From Burkholderiales bacterium (lineage in GTDB: Bacteria; Pseudomonadota; Gammaproteobacteria; Burkholderiales; JAEUOS01), in assembly GCA_016790695.1 (NCBI GenBank), contig JAEUOS010000063.1:80878-144877 (forward strand): a stretch of DNA of 64,000 bases, read 5' to 3'. Positions 40,432 through 48,294 of this stretch are shown here, one piece after another (position 1 is the stretch's first letter; every line of letters starts with the position of its first letter). Both the position numbers and the translations under genes were made by a program. Under the pieces are notes generated by a model that searched no databases, was not told the origin of the DNA, and saw nothing but the letters and a program-made list of their open reading frames with translations.

Positions 40432-41403
40432 TCAAGGCACGGCCGGCGCCGGGAGCGTCAGGCGCAGGCGCGCAAGCACCGGCAGGTGGTCCGAGCCGAG
40501 ATCCGGCCCGACCCCGCCCGCCACTAGGCGCCAGTGCGGCGAGGCCAGCACGTGGTCGATCGGGATGCCGACGACGCCGCCGAGCGCGGCCGGCCAGGTG
40601 GGCGCGAGGCCGGTGGTGCGCCGCAGTCCGAGGCCGTCGAGCTCGTTGAAGGCGGTCGACCACGGCGTCGCATTGAGGTCGCCGGCGACGATCGCCGGCA
40701 GCCGCGCCGCCGCCGCGGCGCGTGCCCAGTGCGCGAGCTTGGCGTTGCGCGCCAGGTGGTGCTCGGCCGCCAGCGGCGGCATCGGATGCGCGGCGCGCAC
40801 CGACACGACGCGCCCCTGCCAGGCGATGCGCGCCTCGATGTGCGGCAGGCCGTCGGCGTCGCGCACGGTGGCGGCGGCGAGGAGCGGGTGGCGCGACAGG
40901 AGCGCGATGCCGAACGGATCCTCGCGCGGCACCAGGTGGCGATGCGGGTAGGCAGCCAGGCGCGCGAGCTCCTGCGCGAAGGCCGGCGAGACCTCGATGA
41001 CCACGACCACGTCGGGCGCCTCGTCGGCGAGCCAGCGCGCGAGAGGCCGGACGTCGCCGGTCTGCCACTGCACGTTGGCGCTCGCCACGACCAGATCGGG
41101 CGTGCCCGGCTCGGCGGCGGCCAGGCGCGGCGCGGCGGAGAACCAGGGCAGCGCCGCCAGCGGCAGCAGCAGCAGCCACCAGCGGAAGGCGAGCGCCGTG
41201 ACGAGCGTGCAGGCGACCAGGCCTGCGGCGTACAGCCACTGCCAGTGGCACGCGAGGTCGATGAGCCACGCGAGGGTGCCGCCGGACTGCGCCGGCAGCA
41301 GCGCGCAGGCGACCGGCAGCAGCAGCCCCGCGGCGCACAGAAGCGCGAGGATGCGCGCGCGCCGCAGGACGAAGTCGCGCCAAGCGAAGGGTTCCGCGGT
41401 CAT
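40432..41403 (-). CDS. Endonuclease/exonuclease/phosphatase-family protein with membrane anchor
   Basis: This 323-residue protein has three hydrophobic segments in the first 90 residues (ILALLCAAGLLLPVACALL; LYAAGLVACTLVTALAF; WWLLLLPLAALPW), then an EEP domain. Domain motifs are ASANVQW, IEVSP, AGDLNATPWS, PIDHVLA and LGSDHLPVLA, which supply Asn, Glu, Asp-Asn and the final Asp-His. It is probably an inner-membrane protein with a periplasmic metal-dependent phosphoesterase domain. The start overlaps the stop of the metallophosphoesterase upstream (ATGA). It looks like a housekeeping pair rather than part of the catabolic modules. Confidence 0.9.
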   Translation of the reverse strand: MTAEPFAWRDFVLRRARILALLCAAGLLLPVACALLPAQSGGTLAWLIDLACHWQWLYAAGLVACTLVTALAFRWWLLLLPLAALPWFSAAPRLAAAEPGTPDLVVASANVQWQTGDVRPLARWLADEAPDVVVVIEVSPAFAQELARLAAYPHRHLVPREDPFGIALLSRHPLLAAATVRDADGLPHIEARIAWQGRVVSVRAAHPMPPLAAEHHLARNAKLAHWARAAAAARLPAIVAGDLNATPWSTAFNELDGLGLRRTTGLAPTWPAALGGVVGIPIDHVLASPHWRLVAGGVGPDLGSDHLPVLARLRLTLPAPAVP

Positions 41404-41888
41404 CGCGGCTGCGCCGGCGCGCCCGCGACGGCGGAAGCGTCGAGCGCCACCAGTCGCGCCGATCCGCGGCCCGCCGTGACCGCAAGCAGCGCGATGCTGA
41501 CCGGCAGCCGGAAGCGCCGGGGTCCCGCGCTGCCCGGGTTGACCTCGAGCACGCCGCCCGCGTCGCGGATCGACGGCCGGTGCGAATGGCCGCAGACCAC
41601 CACGTCGACGCGCGCCGGATCGATCGCGAGCGCCGCGCGGTCATGCAGCAGGTGAATCGCGAGGCCGAACAGGTCGAGCGTGATCGCCTCGGGCAGCGTG
41701 CCGGCCCAGGCGCCGATGTCGTTGTTGCCGCGCACCGCGGTGACCGGCGCGACGCCGGCGAGGCGCTCGAGCACCTCCGGTGCGCCGATGTCGCCGGCAT
41801 GGAGGATGTGGTCGCACCCGGCGAGTCCCGCAAGCGCCTCGGGGCGCAGCAGTCCGTGGGTATCCGAGATGAGGCCGATCAGGGGCAT
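41400..41888 (-). CDS. YfcE/MJ0936-family metallophosphoesterase
   Basis: This 162-residue protein has the calcineurin-like motifs in order: LISDTHG (D9, H11), HAGDIG, RGNND and CGHSHRP, then NPGSAGPRR. These ligate two metal ions and hydrolyse phosphodiesters such as bis-p-nitrophenyl phosphate in vitro. A longer frame to 42086 is rejected because the added stretch is arginine-rich and lies across the promoter region. It is cytoplasmic, and its biological substrate is unknown for the family. Confidence 0.9.
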   Translation of the reverse strand: MPLIGLISDTHGLLRPEALAGLAGCDHILHAGDIGAPEVLERLAGVAPVTAVRGNNDIGAWAGTLPEAITLDLFGLAIHLLHDRAALAIDPARVDVVVCGHSHRPSIRDAGGVLEVNPGSAGPRRFRLPVSIALLAVTAGRGSARLVALDASAVAGAPAQPR

Positions 41889-42007
41889 GGCGGAGGACGA
41901 GGCCGACGCGGAGCGGCGCGACGCGGACCGGCGCGCCGCCGGCCGCGCCGGTCCGCGTCGGCGTCGGCGCATTGTACGGGCGGCGGGACGGCCGCCGCGA
42001 CGCTGCC

Positions 42008-42036
42008 TTGCGGGCGACCGAGACCTCGGGTAATCT
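42008..42036 (+). promoter_or_regulatory. Sigma-70-type promoter of the Liv-type operon
   Basis: TTGCGG (42008-42013), 17 bases, TAATCT (42031-42036). A start near 42043 would give a leader of about 155 bases before the binding-protein ATG at 42199. The 310-bp gap 41889-42198 holds this promoter and the hairpin below; no small gene is evident. Confidence 0.55.
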
Positions 42037-42092
42037 GAGCCGTTCAGGCGTGCCCGGCGCATGCCCGACGCACGCCCGACGCGCAATCGCAG

Positions 42093-42119
42093 GATCGCGC
42101 ATGCGCGACATGCGCGATC
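42093..42119 (+). other. Perfect hairpin in the leader of the Liv-type operon
   Basis: GATCGCGCATG (42093-42103) and CATGCGCGATC (42109-42119) form an 11-bp perfect inverted repeat with loop CGCGA. It lies downstream of the promoter and 79 bases before the ATG. It could be an operator, an attenuator stem or a leader structure that stabilises the mRNA. Confidence 0.55.
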
Positions 42120-42198
42120 GGGCAGGCCGTCGCCGGATCAGGCAGGCCGGCGCGGAATGCAGGGCCGAACGCAGGACCGAACCTCAAGGAGCAGACCC

Positions 42199-43350
42199 AT
42201 GTTGCGCTTTCCCGCTTTGAAGCTCGCCGCGCTGGCGGTGACGCTCGCGACGGCCGTGCCCGCCGCGGCGCAGAACGTCATCCGCGTCGGCGTGCTGATG
42301 CCGATCTCCGGCCCCGCGTCCTACTTCGGCGTGCAGGGCAAGGAGGGCATCGAGCTGGCCCTCGAGCAGGTCAACCGCGGCGGCGGCGTCAACGGCTTCC
42401 GCATCCAGGTGCAGTACGAGGATTCGGCCTGCAGCCCGCTGCAGGCGACCAACACGGTCAAGCGCGTGCTCGAGCAGTTCAAGCCGCACATCGTGGTCGG
42501 CGAGGAATGCTCCGACGCCTCGCTGGCGATCGCGCCGATCCTCGAGCAGGCCAAGGTGCCGATGCTCAACGCCGGCTCGGCCACCAACCAGCTCACCGAA
42601 TCGGGCTACAAGTACGTCTTCCGCATCTTCCCCAACGCGCAGCAGCAGGGCGAGCCGCTCGGGCGCAACGCCTTCACCAAGCTCGGCGCGCGCACCGCCG
42701 TGCTGCTGCACGAGAAGACCAACGCCGGCGTCGACAACGCCGACGGCTTCGCCAAGGCGTTCGAGGCCGCGGGCGGCAAGATCGTCGGGCGCATCGACTT
42801 CGGGCGCGACGTCAACGACTTCACGCCGATCGCCACGCGCATCGCCGCGATGGGCAAGGTCGACGTGCTGCCGACCTTCGGCCTCGAGGGCCAGCAGGTG
42901 CGCCTGTCGCAGGCGCTCGCGCAGGCCAAGGTGGTCAAGGGCGGCGGCGGCAGCGCGATCCAGATGGGCTCGATCTGGCTTCCCTGGGGCTACGACGCCA
43001 AGGCCGGGCAGGCCGCGGTGGGCTACATCCGCATCGTGCAGTTCGACCCGACCGAGAAGCGCAAGATGGTCACGGACTTCAACGCGGCGTTCCGCGCCAA
43101 GTACGGCGCCGACAAGACGCCCACGCACATCAACGCGCACGCCTACGACACCATCCTCCTGATCGCCGAGGCGGTACGCCGCGGCGCCAAGGATTCGGAG
43201 TCGCTGCGCGACCGCTTCTCGAAGATGCGCGAGGTCGAGGTCACGACCGGCAAGATCACCTTCGACGCCAAGGGCCAGAACTCGGACCTGTCGGTGATCC
43301 ACTTCGTCGAGACCCAGCCCGACCTGTCCTGGAAGAGCCTCAACTGGTAG
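42199..43350 (+). CDS. Branched-chain amino acid-type ABC substrate-binding protein (LivK-like)
   Basis: This 383-residue protein has a Sec leader ending V-P-A-A-A-Q, then NVIRVGVLMPISGPASYFGVQGKEGIELA. The type-I binding-protein landmarks YEDSACSPLQATNTVKRV, AGSATNQLTESG and HAYDTILLIAEAV follow. A 429-residue frame is rejected because AAGGAG lies seven bases before the ATG at 42199 and the leader starts there. It is the first gene of a complete importer. In Burkholderiales such systems often carry aromatic acids rather than amino acids, so the substrate is open. Confidence 0.95.
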   Translation: MLRFPALKLAALAVTLATAVPAAAQNVIRVGVLMPISGPASYFGVQGKEGIELALEQVNRGGGVNGFRIQVQYEDSACSPLQATNTVKRVLEQFKPHIVVGEECSDASLAIAPILEQAKVPMLNAGSATNQLTESGYKYVFRIFPNAQQQGEPLGRNAFTKLGARTAVLLHEKTNAGVDNADGFAKAFEAAGGKIVGRIDFGRDVNDFTPIATRIAAMGKVDVLPTFGLEGQQVRLSQALAQAKVVKGGGGSAIQMGSIWLPWGYDAKAGQAAVGYIRIVQFDPTEKRKMVTDFNAAFRAKYGADKTPTHINAHAYDTILLIAEAVRRGAKDSESLRDRFSKMREVEVTTGKITFDAKGQNSDLSVIHFVETQPDLSWKSLNW

Positions 43351-43364
43351 ACGGCCCCGCCGGG

Positions 43365-43395
43365 GACGCGCCGCGCCGGCCGCCGCCGGCGCGTC
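43365..43395 (+). other. Intercistronic hairpin after the LivK-like gene
   Basis: GACGCGCCG (43365-43373) and CGGCGCGTC (43387-43395) form a 9-bp perfect stem 14 bases after the binding-protein stop. The following permease has a GTG start and no clear ribosome site. The arrangement would favour excess binding protein over permease. Confidence 0.5.
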
Positions 43396-43441
43396 GTTCC
43401 CCGTCCATGCCGGGCCTCGCGACGGAACCGGCCCCTTCCCC

Positions 43442-44359
43442 GTGACCGACCTTCTCCTGCTCTTCACGCAGCAGACCATCAACGGCATCTACCTCGGCTG
43501 CCTGTATGTGCTGGTGGCGCTGGGGCTCACCCTGATCTACGGGGTGATGAACCAGATCAACTTCGCCCATGCCGACTTCGTCACCGTCGGCGCGTTCGCC
43601 GCCTTCTTCGTCGCCACCCGGTGGGCCACGAAGTGGCTGGGCCTGCCGGACACCACCGGCTACCTGCTGTCGATCGTCGCGGCGCTCGGCGCGGGCGCGC
43701 TGCTGGGCCTCGTGGTCAACGCGGCGGTGTTCGCCCCCCTGCGCAACCGCGGCGACGAACTGCGGCCGCTGATCGCCACCATCGGCGTCTCGGTGCTGCT
43801 CGAGAACGGCCAGCTCGCGCTGTTCGGCCCGATCCCGTTCCAGTTCGACTCGCCGTTCGCCCAGCACACCATCCGCCTGGGCCGGATCTTCTTCTCGCAG
43901 CAGAGCGTGCTCGTGGTGATCGTCGCCGCGCTCGCCATCGGCGGCCTGTATGCGTTCATGAAGTTCACCTTCCTCGGCAAGGCGCTGCGCGCGGTCTCGC
44001 AGGACCGCGAGACCGCCGGGCTGATGGGCATCAACGAGAACTTCCTGATCGCGCTCACGATCGTCATCGCCTCGGCGCTGGCGGGCATGGCCGGCGCGCT
44101 GCTCGGCCCGGTGATCGTGCTCACGCCCTTCGCCGGCGCCAGCGTCATCGTCAAGGCGTTCGCGATCGTCATCATCGGCGGCTTCGGCAACATGGAGGGC
44201 ACGATCATCGCCGGCATCCTCGTCGGCATCATCGAGGCCTTCACCGTGCAGTACCTGGGCTCGGGCGTGATCGACCTGGTGGTGTTCGTGCTGCTGCTGG
44301 TCATGCTGGTGGTGCGGCCCACGGGCCTCATCGCCGAGCGGCGCGAGGAGAACGTGTGA
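43442..44359 (+). CDS. livH: Branched-chain-type ABC transporter permease (LivH-like)
   Basis: This 305-residue inner-membrane protein begins MTDLLLLFTQQTINGIYLG from GTG 43442. The family hallmark GLTLIYGVMNQINFAHADF is near residue 30, and the cytoplasmic coupling stretch ALRAVSQDRETAGLMGIN is near residue 180. About eight transmembrane segments can be seen. A weak or absent ribosome site and the upstream hairpin suggest low expression relative to the binding protein. Its stop overlaps the GTG of the LivM-like gene (GTGA). Confidence 0.95.
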   Translation: MTDLLLLFTQQTINGIYLGCLYVLVALGLTLIYGVMNQINFAHADFVTVGAFAAFFVATRWATKWLGLPDTTGYLLSIVAALGAGALLGLVVNAAVFAPLRNRGDELRPLIATIGVSVLLENGQLALFGPIPFQFDSPFAQHTIRLGRIFFSQQSVLVVIVAALAIGGLYAFMKFTFLGKALRAVSQDRETAGLMGINENFLIALTIVIASALAGMAGALLGPVIVLTPFAGASVIVKAFAIVIIGGFGNMEGTIIAGILVGIIEAFTVQYLGSGVIDLVVFVLLLVMLVVRPTGLIAERREENV

Positions 44360-45432
44360 GCGTGCCGGTGCGCGCGGCCGACGGCGGCGCGGCGCCGCGC
44401 GCGCCGGTCGTCGCCCGGCGTGGCGAGGGCGGCCCGGTGAGCGCGGTCGCCGCGGCGCTCAGGCGGCCGGTGCGCTGGCCCGCCTATGCGGGCGCGCTCG
44501 TGGTCATCGCGCTCCTGCCGATCGTGCTCGGCACGCCCTACTGGCGCGGCATCCTCGTGGTGTGCGCGATGAACGTGCTGCTGGCGATGTCGCTCAACCT
44601 GGTGATCGGCTACACCGGCCAGCTGAGCCTGGGCCAGTCGGGCTTCTTCGCCATCGGCGCCTACGTGACCACCGTGCTCCTGAAGAGCCATGGCTGGAAC
44701 TTCTGGCTCGCCGCCGCCGCGGCGGTGCTCGCCGCCGGCGTGGTCGGGCTGCTGCTGGCCGCGTTCGCGGCGCGGCTGCGCGGCCACTACCTCGGCATCG
44801 CCTCGCTGGGATTCGCGGTGATCGTCTACCAGGTGCTGATCAACTGGGAGAGCGTGACCAAGGGCGTGCGCGGCATCTACGGCATCATGCCGCCGCCGCC
44901 GGTCGCGCTGCCCGGGCTGCCGGAGATCAGCTTCGGCAACCAGGCGGCGCTGTTCTACCTTGTCGCCGGGCTCGCGCTGCTGGTCTACCTGGTCCTCGAC
45001 AACCTTGTGCGCTCGCCGATCGGCGAGACCCTGCGTGCGATCCGCGAGGACGAGATCTCGGCCGCGTCGCTGGGGGTCGACAGCGCGCGCTGGAAGGCGT
45101 TCTCCTTCGGGCTGTCCGCCGCGATCGCCGGGATGGCCGGCTGCTTCTATCCGGGCTTCGTCGGCACCCTGGTGCCGGACGCGTTCAACATCGTCGAGTC
45201 CTTCACCATGCTGGCGATGGTCATCGTCGGCGGCATGGGAACCATGATCGGGCCGGTGATCGGCGCGGTGGTGCTGACCTTCCTGCCGGAACTGCTGCGC
45301 GGCTTCGGCGACCTGCGCCTGATGGTCTACGGCGTCGCGCTCACGCTCGTGGTCCTGTTCATGCCCGGCGGCATCGTCCAGGCCGCGCGCGCGCTCGTGG
45401 CGCGCCGGGCCCAAGGCGGGCCGCGCGCATGA
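44356..45432 (+). CDS. livM: Branched-chain-type ABC transporter permease (LivM-like)
   Basis: This 358-residue protein has a roughly 40-residue Arg/Ala-rich N-terminal tail before the first helix (AYAGALVVIALLPIVLGTPYW). Family motifs are LNLVIGYTGQLSLGQSGFFAIGAY, LRGHYLGIASLGF and the coupling loop LRAIREDEISAASLGVD. A second GTG at 44437 would remove part of the tail. I kept 44356 because it overlaps the preceding stop. With LivH it forms the membrane pore. Confidence 0.94.
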   Translation: MSVPVRAADGGAAPRAPVVARRGEGGPVSAVAAALRRPVRWPAYAGALVVIALLPIVLGTPYWRGILVVCAMNVLLAMSLNLVIGYTGQLSLGQSGFFAIGAYVTTVLLKSHGWNFWLAAAAAVLAAGVVGLLLAAFAARLRGHYLGIASLGFAVIVYQVLINWESVTKGVRGIYGIMPPPPVALPGLPEISFGNQAALFYLVAGLALLVYLVLDNLVRSPIGETLRAIREDEISAASLGVDSARWKAFSFGLSAAIAGMAGCFYPGFVGTLVPDAFNIVESFTMLAMVIVGGMGTMIGPVIGAVVLTFLPELLRGFGDLRLMVYGVALTLVVLFMPGGIVQAARALVARRAQGGPRA

Positions 45433-46211
45433 CCGCGCTGCTCGAAGCCCGGGCCCTGCGCAAGAGCTTCGGCGGGGTGCGCGCGGTCGAGGGCATCTCG
45501 CTGGCGGTGCCCGAGCGCGCGATCTTCGCGGTGATCGGCCCGAACGGCGCGGGCAAGTCGACGCTCATGAACCTGCTGTCGGGCACCTACCAGCCCGATT
45601 CCGGCGAGCTGCTGTTCGCCGGCCGGCAACTGGTCGGCCTGCCGGCGCACCGCCGCGTGCGCCTGGGGCTGGCGCGCACCTTCCAGAAGATCCGCCTGTT
45701 CAAGCAGCTCACGCTGCTCGACAACGTGCTCGCCGGCTTTCACATCCATCATCGGATCCCGGCCTGGCAGTACCTGCTGCCGGCCGCCGCGTTCTGGCGC
45801 GACTGGACGCGCTGCCGCGAGGAAGGCATGGCGCTGCTGGAGTTCGTCGGGCTGGCCGACCGCGCGTTCGAGCGCGCCGGCGCGCTCGCCTACGGCCAGC
45901 AGCGCATGCTCGAGATCGCGCGCGCGCTGGCCACCGGCCCGAAGCTGTTCATGCTCGACGAGCCCGCGGCCGGCCTGAATTCGGCCGAGGTCGGCTTCCT
46001 GCTGCAGCGCCTGATCGACATCCGCGCGCGCGGCATCACCGTCGTCGTGGTCGAGCACAACATGGACCTGGTGATGAACGTCGCCGACCACGTCTTCGTC
46101 ATGGACCACGGCGAGTACCTGTTCCAGGGCAAGCCGCGCGAGGTGCAGGACAACCCGCAGGTGATCGAGGCCTACCTGGGCGGGGAGTTCGTCGGCGGGG
46201 TCGCGGCCTGA
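45429..46211 (+). CDS. livG: Branched-chain-type ABC transporter ATPase (LivG-like)
   Basis: This 260-residue protein has Walker A GPNGAGKST near residue 38 and the Q-loop region FQKIRLF. A degenerate signature AYGQQRMLEIARAL replaces LSGGQ, as is normal in LivG. Walker B is LFMLDEPAAGLN, and the switch His is in VVEHNMDLV. The C-terminal VIEAYLG motif is typical. It overlaps the LivM stop by four bases and the LivF start by one base. Confidence 0.96.
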   Translation: MTALLEARALRKSFGGVRAVEGISLAVPERAIFAVIGPNGAGKSTLMNLLSGTYQPDSGELLFAGRQLVGLPAHRRVRLGLARTFQKIRLFKQLTLLDNVLAGFHIHHRIPAWQYLLPAAAFWRDWTRCREEGMALLEFVGLADRAFERAGALAYGQQRMLEIARALATGPKLFMLDEPAAGLNSAEVGFLLQRLIDIRARGITVVVVEHNMDLVMNVADHVFVMDHGEYLFQGKPREVQDNPQVIEAYLGGEFVGGVAA

Positions 46212-46930
46212 TGGGCGCGCTGCTCGCGGTCGAGGGACTCGAACTCGCCTACGGCGACGTCGCCGCCTGCCGCGACATCAGCTTCGAGGTCGCCGCGGGC
46301 GAGATCGTGACCCTGATCGGCGCCAACGGCGCCGGCAAGTCGACGACGCTGCGCGGGGTCGCCGGCGCGATGCGGCCGCGCCGCGGGCGCATCCTGTTTC
46401 GCGGCGAAGACGTCACCCGCATGCGTTCGCACGAGCGGCTCCTCGCCGGCATCGCGCTGGTGCCCGAGGGCCGGCGGGTGTTTCCGTTCCTCTCGGTGCG
46501 CGAGAACCTGGAGATGGGCGGGTTCCGCCACCGCGGCGACAAGGCGAAGGTCAATGCCCTGATCGAGCGCATGATGGACACCTTCCCGCGGCTGCGCGAG
46601 CGCGCCGGGCAGCGCGCCGGCACCCTGTCCGGCGGCGAGCAGCAGATGCTCGCGCTGTCGCGCGCGCTGATGTCGGAGCCGGTGCTGCTGTGCCTGGACG
46701 AGCCGTCGCTCGGGCTCGCGCCGATCATCGTGCAGGAGATCTTCCGCAGCATCGTCGCGATCAACCGGGCCGGCACCAGCGTGCTGCTGGTCGAGCAGAA
46801 CGCCCGCTATGCGCTGGAGACCGCGCACCGCGGCTACGTGATGCAGACCGGCACGATCATCGCCCACGACACCTGCGCGGCGCTGAAGCAGGACGAACGG
46901 GTCAAGGAAGCCTACCTCGGACGCAAGTAG
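46211..46930 (+). CDS. livF: Branched-chain-type ABC transporter ATPase (LivF-like)
   Basis: This 239-residue protein has Walker A GANGAGKST near residue 38, VPEGRRVFPFLSVRENLEMG, signature LSGGEQQML and Walker B LCLDEPSLGLAP. The switch region is LVEQNARYAL and it ends VKEAYLGRK. It pairs with LivG as the second nucleotide-binding subunit. It is the final transport gene; an SDR follows after 106 bp. Confidence 0.96.
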   Translation: MGALLAVEGLELAYGDVAACRDISFEVAAGEIVTLIGANGAGKSTTLRGVAGAMRPRRGRILFRGEDVTRMRSHERLLAGIALVPEGRRVFPFLSVRENLEMGGFRHRGDKAKVNALIERMMDTFPRLRERAGQRAGTLSGGEQQMLALSRALMSEPVLLCLDEPSLGLAPIIVQEIFRSIVAINRAGTSVLLVEQNARYALETAHRGYVMQTGTIIAHDTCAALKQDERVKEAYLGRK

Positions 46931-47036
46931 CGGGCGAACACGGCGCCGGCGGCGCGGCGGCTTCGATGAACCGCCGCCGGCAGCGCGGCGATCCCAGGGA
47001 ACCGCCGCCGCGCGGCAACCGCACACGGAGACCAGC
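46931..47036. other. Intergenic region with hairpin and short direct repeat
   Basis: CCGGCGGC (46946-46953) can pair with GCCGCCGG (46973-46980) over a long loop. GAACCGCCGCCG occurs twice (46968-46979 and 46999-47010). It may be a weak terminator for the transporter operon, but G/C-rich low complexity makes this uncertain. GGAG before 47037 is the ribosome site of the SDR. Confidence 0.25.
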
Positions 47037-47810
47037 ATGGGCACCCTCGAGTCATTCCTGCTCACCGGCAAGGGCGCGATCGTCACCGGCGCCGGCGGCG
47101 GCATCGGCCGCGCCATCTGCCGCGCCTACGCGGAGGCGGGCGCCGCGGTCGCCTGCGTCGACTTTGACGCCGCCGCGGCCGCCGCGACGGCGGCGGAGAT
47201 CACCGGCGCCGGCGGCCGGGCGCTCGCGATCGCGTGCGACGTCGCCTCCGACAGCGCGACGCGCGCGGCGGTCGAGCGCGCCGCCGCGGAGTTCGGCGCC
47301 CTGCACGTGCTGGTCAATGGCGCGGCCGGCAGCGACCCGTCGGGCAGCGTGCTCGACTACGACCTCGCGGCGTGGAACGCGGTCTTCGCGACCAATGTCG
47401 GCGGCGCGTTCCTGATGAGCAAGTGGGCGATCCCGCACATCGCGCGCGCCGGCGGCGGGTCGGTGATCCACATCGCCTCGCAGATGGGATCGGTCGGCGC
47501 GCCCGGCCGCGTCGCCTATTGCGCGAGCAAGGGCGCGCTGATCCAGATGGCCAAGGTGATGGCGATGGACCATGCGGCGCAGAACATCCGCGTCAACACG
47601 CTCTCGCCGGGCGCGGTCGAGACCGCGCGCATGCTGCTGCGCACCGCGACGATGGACGAGGCGCGCGCGCGCTTCGGGCCCAAGCACGTGCTGGGCCGCT
47701 TGGGCCTGCCGCGCGAACTGGCGCCGGCCGCGCTGTTCCTGGCCTCGGACGCCTCGAGCTTCATGACCGGGGCCGACCTGCTGGTCGACGGCGGCTACAA
47801 CGCCTGGTAG
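47037..47810 (+). CDS. Short-chain dehydrogenase/reductase
   Basis: This 257-residue protein has TGAGGGIG near residue 18, NGAAG where NNAG is usual near 89, Ser in HIASQMG and YCASK as Y-x-x-x-K. The C-terminus SSFMTGADLLVDGGYNAW matches the classical SDR family. It is in the same direction as the transporter and possibly read through from it. It could oxidise a hydroxyl of the imported compound. The convergent Rieske beta gene ends 11 bp away. Confidence 0.92.
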   Translation: MGTLESFLLTGKGAIVTGAGGGIGRAICRAYAEAGAAVACVDFDAAAAAATAAEITGAGGRALAIACDVASDSATRAAVERAAAEFGALHVLVNGAAGSDPSGSVLDYDLAAWNAVFATNVGGAFLMSKWAIPHIARAGGGSVIHIASQMGSVGAPGRVAYCASKGALIQMAKVMAMDHAAQNIRVNTLSPGAVETARMLLRTATMDEARARFGPKHVLGRLGLPRELAPAALFLASDASSFMTGADLLVDGGYNAW

Positions 47811-47820
47811 GGCGCGCGCC

Positions 47821-48294
47821 TCAGATCGGCGTGGCCAGCAGGGTCGGGATCAGGCCGGTGTCGGCGATCACCTTCGCCGAGCGGATGCGCGCCGCCGCGC
47901 CGGCGAGCACGAACTCGACCAGGTAGCGCCCCGCGGAGAACAGGCGCGACACGCCTTCGAGGTCGGTCTGCACCAGGGTGTAGGCGGCCTCGATGGTCCA
48001 CACCCCGTCCGCGCCGCCGCCGAGGCGCAGCGGGCCGATGACGTGGCGGTCCCAGTGCAGGTTGTACTCGTTGACGTCGCGGTAGGAGGCGATGCGGTCG
48101 CGCAGCATGTTCTTGTTGTCGCACCACATCAGCACGTTGGGCAGGCCCTGCTCGACGTTCTCGCGGATCACCACCTTGTAGTCGCAGGCCTCGTCGAATA
48201 GCTCGACCCAGTCCTCGAGCCGGTCCTCGTCGATGCGCAGGCCGTACTCGGCCATCAGGTCGGCGGCGGCGTGGCGCACCTCGGCGGGGATCAT
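47821..48294 (-). CDS. Aromatic-ring-hydroxylating dioxygenase beta (small) subunit
   Basis: This 157-residue protein of the SnoaL/NTF2-like fold is the usual length for ring-hydroxylating oxygenase small subunits. Recognisable segments are LMAEYGLRIDEDRLEDWVELF, YKVVIREN and WTIEAAYTLVQTD. Its ATG overlaps the stop of the alpha gene (ATGA), as expected for a stoichiometric partner. It has no catalytic residues and stabilises the alpha3-beta3 hexamer. Confidence 0.92.
   Translation of the reverse strand: MIPAEVRHAAADLMAEYGLRIDEDRLEDWVELFDEACDYKVVIRENVEQGLPNVLMWCDNKNMLRDRIASYRDVNEYNLHWDRHVIGPLRLGGGADGVWTIEAAYTLVQTDLEGVSRLFSAGRYLVEFVLAGAAARIRSAKVIADTGLIPTLLATPI

Noticed and set aside
43660..45414. 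Long minus-strand frame opposite livH/livM
   Set aside because: It has no domain, is His/Arg/Gln-rich and mirrors the permease genes.
46931..47036. GAACCGCCGCCG direct repeat as a regulatory site
   Set aside because: Two copies in a G/C-rich gap can arise by chance; there is no symmetry or link to a regulator gene.
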